Below are positions 51,559-63,041 of a stretch of 64,000 bases of DNA, piece by piece. The first letter of the stretch is position 1. Every line of letters begins with the position of its first letter. This DNA comes from Qipengyuania vulgaris (GTDB lineage: Bacteria > Pseudomonadota > Alphaproteobacteria > Sphingomonadales > Sphingomonadaceae): assembly GCA_000756795.1 (NCBI GenBank), contig CCSI01000002.1:372001-436000 (forward strand), in the 5' to 3' direction. Below the pieces are notes generated by a model. That model saw only the letters and a program-made list of their open reading frames with translations, was not told the origin of the DNA and did no database searches. Made by a program: the position numbers and the translations under genes.

Positions 51559-53085
51559 ATGTATCAGAAAGACAATATCCTTTGGCCTGAAGGGCTTGCC
51601 CCCGACCCAGCCTTTTGCGGCGAGGACGATCGGCTGGCCGTGCTTGCTGCGCATGGTACCGAAAAGCTGGCGGGGGACGCGGAACTGCAGCAGATCGCGG
51701 AGTTCGCGGCGAAGCTCTGCGGGACCCCGATTGCCAGCGTCACCGTAGTGGAGGCCGAAAAGCAGCGTTTTCTTGCCAAGGCGGGGCTCGAGGAGGACAG
51801 CACTCCGCGCTCTACCAGCTTTTGCTCCCACGCCATGCTGCGCGAGGGTCCTTTGGTGGTCGAGGATGCATCGCAAGACCCGGCTTTCGAGGATTTCGCG
51901 CTGGTCACGGGCACCTTCGGATTGCGCTTTTACGCGGGCTTCCCGCTAATTTCGTCGGAGGGGGCGCCACTGGGCGCGCTTTGCGTCATCGACACTCAGC
52001 CGCGCCCGGGCGGACTTTCGGATCTCCAGCGCGAAGGCATGGAGGTGCTCGCAAAGTCGGTCATGCGCCGCATGTCGCAGATGCGTCTCGGGCAAAGTGC
52101 AATCGCTGCGGTCGAGCGGCGCGAGGCCGACTTGCGCGACATGATCGACAGCGTTCCGGGCATCGCCTGGACTGGCGATACGGACGGCAATTTCACCTAC
52201 GTCAATGCGCGCTGGGGGGAGGCTACCGGCCTACCTGTCCCCACCCGAACAGAGGAATGGCGCGAGGCCATCCATCCCGAGGATTGGGATGCCTCGCTCG
52301 CCAAGTTCCGTGAATGCGTGGCAAAAGAAGAAACCTACGAGGACGAATGGCGTATCCGCATGGCGGACGGCTCCTACCGCTGGGTCCAGTCCCGCGCGGT
52401 ACCGGTTGCACGAGAGGGGCGTGAAACGCGCTGGTTCGGCACAGTCATCGACATAGACGAGGCTCATCGCCTGTCGGAATCGCGCGATCTTCTCGCCAGC
52501 GAACTGTCGCATCGCATCGAGAACATCTTTGCCGTCGTGTCGGGGCTGATTGCACTGCGTTCGCGAGGTCGGCCCGAGGTCAAAACCTTCACTGACGACC
52601 TCAACGCGGCCATCCGCGCCCTCGGCACCGCTCATGATTATGTGCGCCCCCATGACGGGCGAGGGGCCGATCGCCTGAAGGGCCTGCTGGAAGATCTCCT
52701 TGCGCCTTACGAGGGGGCAAAGGGCGAGCGGGTACGCATCTCCGGTGACGATGTCGATATCGGCGCGCGTGCCGCGACGCCGTTGGCTCTGATATTTCAC
52801 GAGCTCGCCACCAACGCCGCAAAGTATGGCGCCCTCTCGAACGACGATGGAAAGGTAGATATCCAAATCTGCCTTCCTTGCGGGGGGGATGACGAGATTG
52901 TCGTGTTCTGGCGCGAGGCATCCTCTTGCGTCGACAGCCGGGAAGACAGTGACGGCGAGGGCTTCGGGTCTCGCATGCTACGCATGGCCATCGAAGGCCA
53001 GTTGCGTGGTCGCTTCGAGCGCTCGTTTTCGGATGACGGGCTCGACGTCGAGATTGCCTTCCCGCTCACATCGCTCGGTGGCTGA
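51559..53085 (+). CDS. GAF-PAS sensor histidine kinase of the HWE/HisKA_2 group
   Basis: A 508-residue cytoplasmic sensor kinase. It has a GAF domain (about 43-165, with FLAKAGLEEDSTPRSTSFCS) and a PAS domain (about 194-305, DMIDSVPGIAWTGDTDGNFT and WVQSRAVPVA). The kinase H-box is LLASELSHRIENIFAVVSGL with His318, and the ATPase N-box is LIFHELATNAAKYGALSN. The H-box context, without the usual downstream X-box, puts it in the HWE/HisKA_2 group common in alphaproteobacteria, which includes general-stress kinases. No transmembrane region and no LOV cysteine are seen. No response regulator lies next to it. ATG 51559 has a weak site. Confidence 0.88.
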   Translation: MYQKDNILWPEGLAPDPAFCGEDDRLAVLAAHGTEKLAGDAELQQIAEFAAKLCGTPIASVTVVEAEKQRFLAKAGLEEDSTPRSTSFCSHAMLREGPLVVEDASQDPAFEDFALVTGTFGLRFYAGFPLISSEGAPLGALCVIDTQPRPGGLSDLQREGMEVLAKSVMRRMSQMRLGQSAIAAVERREADLRDMIDSVPGIAWTGDTDGNFTYVNARWGEATGLPVPTRTEEWREAIHPEDWDASLAKFRECVAKEETYEDEWRIRMADGSYRWVQSRAVPVAREGRETRWFGTVIDIDEAHRLSESRDLLASELSHRIENIFAVVSGLIALRSRGRPEVKTFTDDLNAAIRALGTAHDYVRPHDGRGADRLKGLLEDLLAPYEGAKGERVRISGDDVDIGARAATPLALIFHELATNAAKYGALSNDDGKVDIQICLPCGGDDEIVVFWREASSCVDSREDSDGEGFGSRMLRMAIEGQLRGRFERSFSDDGLDVEIAFPLTSLGG

Positions 53086-53150
53086 TAGCCCTCTCGCCAA
53101 GCGGCCCTGCATTGCCTAGTGTCCTCTTGAACGGAAAAACGGAGGCAGTT

Positions 53151-53612
53151 TTGCGCAGCCATCTGGCAGTTTCATTTTTCGTGGCAATAGGGCTCTCGGC
53201 TTGTACGCCTGCCGACGATCCGTCCGGGGAAGGCGAAGAAGCGACCTCGGACGAGCCGAGCGACAGCCCCTCGGGCAAGCCGGCTCCCGATACCTTTGCG
53301 GGAACGGCATGGCGCGTCATGGCGGAGGACGGCGCGCGCTATGTCACCATGCTCGACGAGGACGGAACCTACCGCGACCTGCGTAATGGTGACGCATGGC
53401 AGGAAGGCGACTGGACCTATGCCGACGGGCCGGGAGGCAAGCAGCTTTGCCTCAAGCCCGACCATAAGGACGGGCGCGAAAGATGCTGGCAGCCTGGCCG
53501 CATGAAGGGTGATACGATGACCGCGACCGGCCCCGAAGACCGGCGTATCGAATTGACCCGCGTCGAGTACACCGCGCCGGATTCGCAAGAGGAAAGCGGC
53601 GAGGCGGAGTGA
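53151..53612 (+). CDS. Lipoprotein upstream of the osmoprotectant transporter
   Basis: A 153-residue predicted lipoprotein. The TTG at 53151, five bases after GGAGG, gives a signal peptide with lipobox GLSAC. After an acidic Ser/Pro-rich linker, the domain (FAGTAWRVMAEDGARYVTML, ending in PDSQEESGEAE) looks like a small beta-barrel. It has two cysteines (LCLKPDHK and ERCWQPGRMK). It overlaps the next ABC gene by its stop (GTGA), so it is part of that operon. The function is unknown; it may sit near the transporter at the inner membrane or in the periplasm. Confidence 0.65.
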   Translation: MRSHLAVSFFVAIGLSACTPADDPSGEGEEATSDEPSDSPSGKPAPDTFAGTAWRVMAEDGARYVTMLDEDGTYRDLRNGDAWQEGDWTYADGPGGKQLCLKPDHKDGRERCWQPGRMKGDTMTATGPEDRRIELTRVEYTAPDSQEESGEAE

Positions 53613-54367
53613 GTTCGACCGCGCTTGCCTTTCAGCAGCTGACCAAATCCTATGGCGCGAGTGACGCCGTGCGCGGTGTTTCGCTCGAAATTCCCGCGGG
53701 GCAATTCGTCGCGCTGGTCGGGGCGAGCGGGTCGGGCAAGTCGACGCTCTTGAAGACGGTCAACCGGCTGGTCGAACCGACCGAGGGCCGCGTGACATTC
53801 GAGGGCGAGGATGTGGCCGACCTGCCGCTCGCTGCCCTGCGCCGCCGCATCGGCTATGTCTTCCAGTCCATCGGCCTTTTCCCGCACATGACCGTGGCCG
53901 AGAATATCGCCATCGGGCCGAGACTGGCGGGCGAGAAACTAGGTGAGGGCCGGACTGCCGAACTGTTGGAACTTGTCGAACTCGACCGCGCAATGGCGGG
54001 CCGGATGCCCGATGCACTTTCGGGCGGGCAGCGCCAGCGGGTCGGTGTGGCCCGCGCGCTTGCCGCCGAGCCGCACCTGTTGTTGATGGACGAGCCCTTC
54101 GGTGCGCTCGACCCGGTGACGCGCGATGCTCTGGGAGAGCGGGTGCGCGGGTTGCACGAGGAATTTGGCCTGACGACCGTGATGGTCACGCATGACATGG
54201 CCGAGGCGCTGCTGCTGGCCGACCGCGTGCTGGTGATGGACGCCGGGTGCATCGTGGCTGACGAGAAGCCCGAAGCGCTTGTGGCAGGCGCAGGCGGGGA
54301 GGTGGCGCAGGCGCTCGTCGCCGTTCCGCGCCACCAGGCCGAGCGATTGAAGGAACTCGGCCAGTGA
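53609..54367 (+). CDS. Osmoprotectant (glycine betaine/choline) ABC transporter ATP-binding protein
   Basis: A 252-residue ATPase of an OpuC/ProU-type importer. It has Walker A VGASGSGKSTLLK, the Q-loop YVFQSIGLFPHMTV, signature ALSGGQRQRVGVARALA, Walker B LLLMDEPFGALDP and the H-loop VTHDMAEALL. It lacks the C-terminal CBS domains present in OpuCA or ProV. The start is GTG 53609, overlapping the lipoprotein stop. It is followed by the permease-binding-protein fusion with a four-base overlap, so the transporter genes are translationally coupled. Confidence 0.9.
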   Translation: MSSTALAFQQLTKSYGASDAVRGVSLEIPAGQFVALVGASGSGKSTLLKTVNRLVEPTEGRVTFEGEDVADLPLAALRRRIGYVFQSIGLFPHMTVAENIAIGPRLAGEKLGEGRTAELLELVELDRAMAGRMPDALSGGQRQRVGVARALAAEPHLLLMDEPFGALDPVTRDALGERVRGLHEEFGLTTVMVTHDMAEALLLADRVLVMDAGCIVADEKPEALVAGAGGEVAQALVAVPRHQAERLKELGQ

Positions 54368-55902
54368 ACGGTTTGTGGACCGCGCTCATGGGGCTGGGCG
54401 ACCAGCTTGCCGCGCATGTCCTGCTGTCGGCGGCGGCGATTGCGCTCGGTATCGCGGTGGCGCTTCCGATGGCTGTCTGGGCGAGCCGGTCGGACAAGGT
54501 CGCGCGCGCTTCGCTCGCCTTTGCCAGTCTCGTGCAGACCATACCCTCGCTGGCGCTACTCGCGCTGTTCTTCCCGATACTTCTCAGCCTGCGCAGCGTG
54601 TTTGGCGAGGGTTTGCCGACGCTTGGGTTCCTGCCTGCGCTGTTGGCGCTTTCGCTTTATGCGCTTTTGCCCATCCTCAGGAATGCGGTCACGGCGCAGG
54701 CCAATCTCGACCCCGGAGTGTTGGAGGCGGCGGAAGGTGTTGGCATGAGTTTCCGCCAGCGGCTCCTGCTGGTCGAGGCTCCGCTCGCCGCACCCTATAT
54801 CATGGCGGGCATCCGCACCGCGGCGGTGTGGACCATCGGCGCTGCGACGCTTGCCACGACTATCGGGCAGAAGAGCCTCGGCGACCCGATTTTCGCCGGA
54901 CTCCAGACGCAGAACTGGGTGCTGGTGCTGGCGGGCTGCATCGCCAGTGCGGGCCTTGCGTTGGTGGCCGATACGCTGCTCGGCCTCATCGAGCGCGGCT
55001 TTCGCGAGCGCAGGCGCTGGTCGTGGCTCGGCGGGCTGGCGGCGGTAGCTCTGGGTGTCGGCGCGGCGCTGTTCGCGCAGTTCGGCGGCGGTGAGGACGA
55101 AGACCGCGTGGTCATCGGGGCCAAGGGGTTCTCCGAGCAATATATCCTTGCTCGTCTCATCGGCCAGCGGCTGGAGGGACAAGGCTTCGCAGTCGAATAT
55201 CGCGACGGGCTCGGCTCGGCCGTGGCGCATAGCGCGGCGGCGAGCGGGGAGGTCGATATCTATGTCGACTACACCGGCACCATCTGGGCCAACCAGATGA
55301 AGCGCGAGGACAATCTACCGCGCGACGAGATGTATGAGGCTATCGAGGAGTGGGAAAACGAGAATACCGGCCTCGTCATGCTCGGACGGCTGGGCTTCGA
55401 GAATGCCTATGGGTTGGCGGTGACGCAGGAGCGAGCGAACATGACCGGCCTCCAGTCCATCGAGGACCTAGCGAGCGTTGCCCCCCAATTGACCATCGGC
55501 GGCGACCCCGAATTTTTCGAACGGCCCGAGTGGATAGCCGTGCGCGATGCCTATGGGCTGCGGTTCGGCGAGAAGCGCAATTTCTCGCCCACCTTCATGT
55601 ATAATGCGCTGAAGTCCGGTGAGGCGCAGGTCATCGGGGCCTATACTTCCGACGGGCGTATCGAGGCGGACAATCTCGCCATCCTCGCCGACCCCAAGGG
55701 TGCCTTCCCGAACTACGATGCGGTCATCCTGCTCAGTCCCGAGACTGGGCGGAACGAGGCGGTGGTCGAGGCGCTGCAACCGCTGGTCGGGGCGATCGAC
55801 GTGGCGGCCATGCGCGAGGCGAATTATTCGGTCGACCGCGAGGAAAACAAGCTCTCCTTCGACGAGGCCGCGCGGCGGCTCGCGGAGCGCGCCGGACTAT
55901 AG
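54364..55902 (+). CDS. Fused permease and substrate-binding protein of the osmoprotectant transporter
   Basis: A 512-residue fusion. Residues 1-225 are a permease of the ProW/OpuCB type with about six helices (SLVQTIPSLALLALFFPILL, and the coupling region ILRNAVTAQANLDPGVLEAAEGVG). A membrane helix (about 226-243) leads into an OpuAC-type binding domain (RVVIGAKGFSEQYILARLIG, then GSAVAHSAAASGEVDIYVDYTGT). Having the periplasmic binding domain tethered to the permease is a known arrangement in osmoprotectant systems. The ligand may be glycine betaine, choline or a similar compound. No separate periplasmic binding protein is seen. Confidence 0.92.
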   Translation: MNGLWTALMGLGDQLAAHVLLSAAAIALGIAVALPMAVWASRSDKVARASLAFASLVQTIPSLALLALFFPILLSLRSVFGEGLPTLGFLPALLALSLYALLPILRNAVTAQANLDPGVLEAAEGVGMSFRQRLLLVEAPLAAPYIMAGIRTAAVWTIGAATLATTIGQKSLGDPIFAGLQTQNWVLVLAGCIASAGLALVADTLLGLIERGFRERRRWSWLGGLAAVALGVGAALFAQFGGGEDEDRVVIGAKGFSEQYILARLIGQRLEGQGFAVEYRDGLGSAVAHSAAASGEVDIYVDYTGTIWANQMKREDNLPRDEMYEAIEEWENENTGLVMLGRLGFENAYGLAVTQERANMTGLQSIEDLASVAPQLTIGGDPEFFERPEWIAVRDAYGLRFGEKRNFSPTFMYNALKSGEAQVIGAYTSDGRIEADNLAILADPKGAFPNYDAVILLSPETGRNEAVVEALQPLVGAIDVAAMREANYSVDREENKLSFDEAARRLAERAGL

Positions 55903-55917
55903 GGTCCTGACCCTAGC

Positions 55918-56328
55918 TCAGCGCGCGCGTTTCCAGGTCTGCGACTGGCAGAAGGGACCGATGCAGCCCTTCACTTCGAGCGTGGAGGCATTCACGCGGC
56001 GGATGATGGAGCGATAGGTCTTGCCGCTCTTGGGATCGTAAATCTTGCCCCGCCATTCGTCGCCATCCTCGGTGAAGCCCGATAGTACCGGCATGCCGAG
56101 CAGCTTGCGGCTGCGCAGCTTGGGGTCGCGATTGTTGACGTCACGCTGGTCCGCACCCTGTGGCGGGGCGACGAGAAATTTCGTGATGCGCCCGCAAAGT
56201 GTCTTGCCGCAATCGCCGATGGTGATGACCGCGTCGCGTTCCTCGGTTAGCCATTTGCCCTCGACCGGCTGGGCGGCGAGCAGGGGCGTGGCGGCACAAA
56301 GGGCGGCGATGGCAAGCAGTCGTTTCAC
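55918..56328 (-). CDS. DUF2147 exported protein
   Basis: A 136-residue periplasmic protein of the DUF2147 family. GTG 56328, six bases after GGAGA, gives a signal peptide (VKRLLAIAALCAATPLLAAQ). The mature part matches the family: EGKWLTEERDAVITIGDCGK, LCGRITKFLVAPP, the central DVNNRDPKLRSRKLLGMPVL and the closing LEVKGCIGPFCQSQTWKR with cysteine pairs. The function is unknown. It converges with the transporter gene 15 bases away and is downstream of midA. Confidence 0.9.
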   Translation of the reverse strand: MKRLLAIAALCAATPLLAAQPVEGKWLTEERDAVITIGDCGKTLCGRITKFLVAPPQGADQRDVNNRDPKLRSRKLLGMPVLSGFTEDGDEWRGKIYDPKSGKTYRSIIRRVNASTLEVKGCIGPFCQSQTWKRAR

Positions 56329-56388
56329 GGCAAATCTCCGGCAGTCACGCGAAGGACGCATGGAGGCTTGCCAGCGTTCCGATGAACC

Positions 56389-57444
56389 TCAGCCGAAGCC
56401 CGCCCCACGAGGTGCCTCGCGTGGGGTGATGGCCATGACCTTGAACAACTCCCCCATCGCTTCTGCGCCGACGAGCCGGTCATGCGCCTCGGCAATCGCC
56501 TTGCCATGGTCGGGGCTGCGCTGGGCGAGTGCCTGTGCGCGCAGGCCAATGCCCATGGCCGAGAGCCACTGCCCTTGCGTCGCGGTTTCGACCGCCAGCC
56601 CCTCGCGCTTGGCGATATCGGCCAGGGTCGCGAAATCGACCAGCGCGGTGAGGTCCATTTCGCCCGGAGCCTCGAACACTCCGACCTTCTCGTGGCGCTT
56701 CACCGCTTGCAGCGTTTCGCCTGTCTGCGGGGCGAGATAGCCATAGTCGATGAACAGCGCTGCGCCGCCCTGAATGTCGATGCGGCGGGCGATGGCCTCG
56801 ATTGTCGCGGCGGCAGCGGGACATGTCTCGATGACCGTGCCGACCGGCTGGGCGCGCCGGTCGCTCGGAACTGCGTCGTCCATCGGATTGGGACCGGCGG
56901 CAAAGACGAAGTCCTCGCCCTCCAGCGCGACCATGCGTTCGCGCCAGCCCTTTTCGGTCATCACCAGCTGGCGGATGGGCAGCGCGTCGAGGAATTCATT
57001 GGCAACAATATAGAGCGGGCGGTCTTCGGGGAGCGTGTCGATACCGTCATGAAACTGCGCTTCGGCAAGTGCGCCGGACTGGACCTCGCGCAGCTTCCCG
57101 GACCCTTCGACAAGGTGCGCCGGCGGGCGCAACCCCTGGCTGCCCATAGCGCGCAAGGCGTCGCTCGCCAGCGTCCCGCGACCGGGCCCCAGTTCCACAT
57201 AGGCAGTGTCGGGCCTGCCCGATCGGCTCCACAAATCGGCCAGCCACAGTCCCACCATCTCGCCGAACATTTGGCTGATTTCGGGGGCGGTGGTGAAGTC
57301 GCCTTCCGCACCCAGGGGGGCGCGGCTGGTGTAATAGCGCGCGTTGCTCTCGCCCATGTAGCGCGACACGGGCATCGGCCCATGCCGTTCTATGAGGCGC
57401 CGGAAAGTCGCGGCAAGGCCGTTGGACGACCCGCCGCCGCTCAT
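56389..57444 (-). CDS. MidA-like SAM-dependent methyltransferase (NDUFAF7 family)
   Basis: A 351-residue protein of the family that includes human NDUFAF7/MidA, an arginine methyltransferase for complex I assembly. The N-terminal RRLIERHGPMPVSRYMGESN and FTTAPEISQMFGEMVGLWL are diagnostic. The SAM-binding VELGPGRGTLASDALRAM follows, and later VANEFLDALPIRQLV and ALFIDYGYLAPQTGETLQAV. The start ATG 57444 overlaps the lgt stop (ATGA), an arrangement common in alphaproteobacteria. The target in bacteria is probably also NADH dehydrogenase, but that is by analogy. Confidence 0.9.
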   Translation of the reverse strand: MSGGGSSNGLAATFRRLIERHGPMPVSRYMGESNARYYTSRAPLGAEGDFTTAPEISQMFGEMVGLWLADLWSRSGRPDTAYVELGPGRGTLASDALRAMGSQGLRPPAHLVEGSGKLREVQSGALAEAQFHDGIDTLPEDRPLYIVANEFLDALPIRQLVMTEKGWRERMVALEGEDFVFAAGPNPMDDAVPSDRRAQPVGTVIETCPAAAATIEAIARRIDIQGGAALFIDYGYLAPQTGETLQAVKRHEKVGVFEAPGEMDLTALVDFATLADIAKREGLAVETATQGQWLSAMGIGLRAQALAQRSPDHGKAIAEAHDRLVGAEAMGELFKVMAITPREAPRGAGFG

Positions 57445-58322
57445 GCGGCTTGCGGCTTGGGTGCGCTCTTCTTCGCGCCGCCCACCGGGGGCTTCACCAG
57501 CGAATAGGCTATGACCGCGAGGCCGATGAGGATCATCGGGATCGACAGCCACTGGCCCTGGCTAAGGCCGGTCTCGACCACACGGTGCGCAAGATGCGCA
57601 TCGGGCTCGCGAAAGAACTCGTTGACGAAGCGGCCCACGCCCATGCCCACGGTGAACAGGCCGACGAGCAGGCCCGCCCGATAGCGCGCCCGCGTCTTCC
57701 AGAAGAGCGCGATAAGCAACACGCCGAGCAGCAGCCCCTCGAGACCCGCTTGGTAGAGCTGGCTCGGGTGACGCGCGACATCGCCGCCGGTCGGGAAGAC
57801 CATCGCCCACGGCAGGTCGCCCTCGACCGGACGCCCGTAAAGCTCGCCATTGATGAAGTTGGCGATGCGACCGAGCATGTAGCCGATGGGCACGTTGACC
57901 GCGATGTAATCGCACACGCGCAGCCAGTTGAGGCCGCCGCGCCATGCCACCCAAGTAATCGCCACTAGCACGCCGATGACCCCGCCATGGAAGCTCATCC
58001 CGCCGTTCCAGAGCTGGAACAGCTGCACGCCGCCGAACAGTTCGGGCTGGTAAAAGGCTGCATAGCCGAGCCGTCCGCCGAGGATGACGCCAAGCGTGCA
58101 ATAAAAGAACAGGTCGTCTGCATGCCGCTGCGCCAGCGGGGCGCCAGGCGATTTTATCATCTTCGACAGGTGCCAATAGGCGAACAGGATGCCGAACAGA
58201 TAGGCGAGCGAATAATAGCGTAGCTGGAAGCTGCCGATTTCGAACAGATAGGGCCTCAACCCCAGTTCCGCCCACTGGATCGGTTCGGAAGCAGCCGCGG
58301 TCGCAGCCAGTAGTGACAGCAA
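57441..58322 (-). CDS. lgt: Prolipoprotein diacylglyceryl transferase
   Basis: Transfers a diacylglyceryl group to the lipobox cysteine of prolipoproteins. The 293-residue inner membrane protein has about seven helices. It has the conserved MSFHGGVIGVL and the signature YMLGRIANFINGELYGRP, and RHPSQLYQAGLEGLLLGVLL near the C-terminal half. TTG 58322 is the probable start, eight bases after AGGGG; no ATG keeps the N-terminus. At least four lipoproteins in this window are substrates. It is coupled to the midA-like gene. Confidence 0.95.
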   Translation of the reverse strand: MLSLLAATAAASEPIQWAELGLRPYLFEIGSFQLRYYSLAYLFGILFAYWHLSKMIKSPGAPLAQRHADDLFFYCTLGVILGGRLGYAAFYQPELFGGVQLFQLWNGGMSFHGGVIGVLVAITWVAWRGGLNWLRVCDYIAVNVPIGYMLGRIANFINGELYGRPVEGDLPWAMVFPTGGDVARHPSQLYQAGLEGLLLGVLLIALFWKTRARYRAGLLVGLFTVGMGVGRFVNEFFREPDAHLAHRVVETGLSQGQWLSIPMILIGLAVIAYSLVKPPVGGAKKSAPKPQAA

Positions 58323-58499
58323 GGTCTTATCCCCTTAGAGACATATGCGAAGGCCGCATCGCGCGAACCCGTTTCGGGGCGGCTTTTGGCATAGCAGGCT
58401 TTTTGGGGAAAGGCTGTCTTGCATGTTTACCGGCATTTGGCCGGAAGCGTGCCTTCGATGCCTCGCGCACCAAATTTTGGAGAGGACCAGACCACAGCC

Positions 58500-60196
<1,697 letters not shown>

Positions 60197-60200
<4 letters not shown>

Positions 60201-62956
60201 GCACGCCTGCCATCCCCGACCAACGCGCGATTTTCGACCGGCGCGACATCGCGTCCCGGGTGGAAGCGCTGGTCGGGGAGCATGGTGACAAATCGCGTGC
60301 ACCCGTCGTCGCGTTGCTCAAGACCTCGCTCGAGGCCGGGCGCGCGGAAATGGAGCGGCGGCTAGAGGCGAGGCCCTCGGCAGGCCATGCGGTGGCGGGT
60401 GGCTATTCCTTCCTCATCGACCAGCTCGTGCGCGTCATCCATGAATATGTGACCGCGCACACCTATCCCAATGCCAACCGCAGCAAGGGCGAGCAGCTCG
60501 CCATCATGGCGGTGGGCGGATACGGGCGCAGCGAGATGGCGCCGCATTCCGATGTCGACATCGCCTTCCTCGTCGGCGAGCGTCGCAACGCCTGGTGCGA
60601 GCAGGTGGTCGAGGCGATGCTCTATATCCTTTGGGATTTGGGGCTGAAGGTGGGGCATTCCACGCGCACGCTCGACGAGGCCATCCGCCTCGCGAAGGAC
60701 GACCTCACCATCCGCACCGCCCTGCTCGAAGGGCGTTATGTTTGGGGCGACCGCGACCTCTATGAAGAGGGTGAGCGGCGCTACACGCTTGAAGTGGTGA
60801 AGGGGAACGAGCGCGCCTTCCTCACGCAGAAGCTGGAAGAGCGGAACAACCGCCACAAGCGTATGGGCGACAGCCGCTATGTGGTCGAGCCCAATGTGAA
60901 GGACGGCAAGGGCGGTTTGCGCGACCTCCAGACGCTCTACTGGATCGGCAAGTTCATCCACCGCGTGACCAATGCCGCCGAGCTGGTCGGGGCGGGGCTG
61001 ATGACGCAGGCCGAATACCGCAGCTTCCGCCGTGCCGAGCGGTTCCTGCTGGCGGTGCGCTGCCACATGCATATCATCACGGGGCGCGCCGAGGATCGGC
61101 TGACCTTCGACCTTCAGCGGCAGGTGGCGGAGAAAATGAATTTCTCCGACCGCCCCGGCAAAAGCGCGGTCGAGCGCTTCATGCAGTTCTATTTCCTGCA
61201 GGCGAAGCGCGTCGGTAGCTTGACCGGCGTCTTCCTCGCGCATATCGAGGACGATCTGGCCAAAAACGCCGCGCGCAAGGGCTTCTTCGCCGGCTGGCGG
61301 CCCAAGGCGCGCGATGTGAAGGGTTATCGTGTCTTCGGCGGACGCATTGCTGCCCCGTCGGACGACTGGTTCGCCAAGGACCCTGTTCGCCTCATTGAAA
61401 TCTTCCAGATTGCCGAGAGCGAAAGCCTCGAAATCCACCCCGAGACGATGCGGCAGGCGGGGCGCGATGCGAAGCTCATCGACAATGAGATACGCGAGGA
61501 TGCGCGCGCCAATGCGCTGTTCCTCGACCTGCTATGCGGGCGCAACGACCCCGAAATGGTGCTGCGCTGGATGAACGAGGCGGGCGTCTTCGGCCGCTTT
61601 GTGCCCGACTTCGGCAAGGTCAACGCGCAGATGCAGTTCGACATGTACCACCACTATACGGTGGACGAGCACACCATCCGCGCCATTGGCCTGCTCAACC
61701 AAATCGAGAAGGGCGAGCTCAAGGACGACCATCCGCGCGCCACCCGCCTCATTCACAAGGTTAATTCGCGCCGCGTCGCTTATGTCGCTGCGCTTCTGCA
61801 CGACATCGCCAAGGGGCGCGGCGGCGACCACTCGGTGCTCGGCGCGGAAGTGGCGCACGAATTGTGCCCGCGCTTCGGCTTGTCGGAAGGCGAGACGGAA
61901 CTGGTCGCGTGGCTCGTGCTCAATCATTTGCTGATGAGCCACACTGCGCAGAAACGCGACCTCACCGATCCCAAGACGATCGAGGACTATGTTGGGCAGG
62001 TGCAAAGTATCGAGCGCCTGCGCCACCTTGCCATCCTGACCGCCGTCGATATCCGCGCCGTTGGCCCGGGGACGTGGAACAGCTGGAAGGGCCAGTTGCT
62101 GGGCGAACTCTACGATGCCTCGTCGGAGCGCTTGCGGCTCGGCCACATGCGGCACGGGCGCAAGGAGAAGGTTGCTGCCAAGCGGGCGCAGGTCGCCGAG
62201 GCACTGGGCGACAAGGCCGCACTGGTCGAGGAACACGGCGCGAGCTTCGGCGATGCCTACTGGATTGCCGAACCGAGCGATATCATCGCCCTCAATCTCG
62301 CGCATTACGCTGCCGCGCGCGAGATGGGCCACGAACTCTCGGTCCATTGCGAATATTACGAAGCACGCGGGGCGACGCTGGTCACGGTTATCGCATCTGA
62401 CCATCCGGGCCTGTTCTACCGCATCGCGGGCGGCATCCATCTTGCCGGTGGCAATATCATCGACGCGCGCATCCATACCTCGCGCACCGGTTGGGCCCTC
62501 GACAATTTCCTCGTGCAGGACCCGCATGGCGCGCCGTTCCGCGAAAAACAGCAGCTTGAGCGCCTGAAGAAAAGCATCGCCGACGCGCTCGCCAACCGCA
62601 TCGACTTGACGCCGAAACTGGCGCAGCGCCCGCTTGCACACAGCCGTTCGAAGGCCTTCGACGTCAATCCGCGCGTCCTGTTCGACAACAAGGCATCGAA
62701 CCGATTCACCGTCATCGAGGTCAATGCGCGCGATCGGCCTGCACTTTTGAACAGGTTGGCGCGCGTGCTGTTCGAGCAGCGGCTGGTGGTTCACTCCGCC
62801 CATATCACCAATTATGGCGAGCGCGCGGTAGACACGTTTTACGTTACGGATTTGACGGGTGGGAAGCTTGCCGAAGGCGAGCGCCAGAACCGCCTCGAGG
62901 CTCGTCTTGTCGAAGCGGCAGGTGATGCAATGCAGGCACGGTTGGAAGACGCTTAG
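60197..62956 (+). CDS. glnD: [Protein-PII] uridylyltransferase / uridylyl-removing enzyme
   Basis: Senses glutamine and modifies PII proteins (GlnB/GlnK), controlling nitrogen metabolism. From TTG 60197 the protein has about 919 residues, in the family order. The nucleotidyltransferase domain has VGGYGRSEMAPHSDVDIAFL (GG and DxD). A helical linker and the HD domain (AALLHDIAKGRGGDHSVLGA) follow. Two C-terminal ACT domains close it (TVIASDHPGLFYRIAGGIHL and IEVNARDRPALLNRLARVLF). The TTG overlaps the acyl-CoA synthetase stop, and no later ATG keeps the conserved N-terminus. PII genes are not in the window. Confidence 0.95.
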
Positions 62957-63041
62957 CATACGTTTGCAGGAAGATTGTTGCGCGTTTGTCGCAAATCCGG
63001 CATCGATTCGCCTGAGAGAACACCAGGAGAGAGGGTTACTC

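Noticed and set aside
55900..55915. Terminator between the transporter fusion and DUF2147
   Set aside because: The AGGGT/ACCCT stem is only five pairs with no T-tract on either strand.
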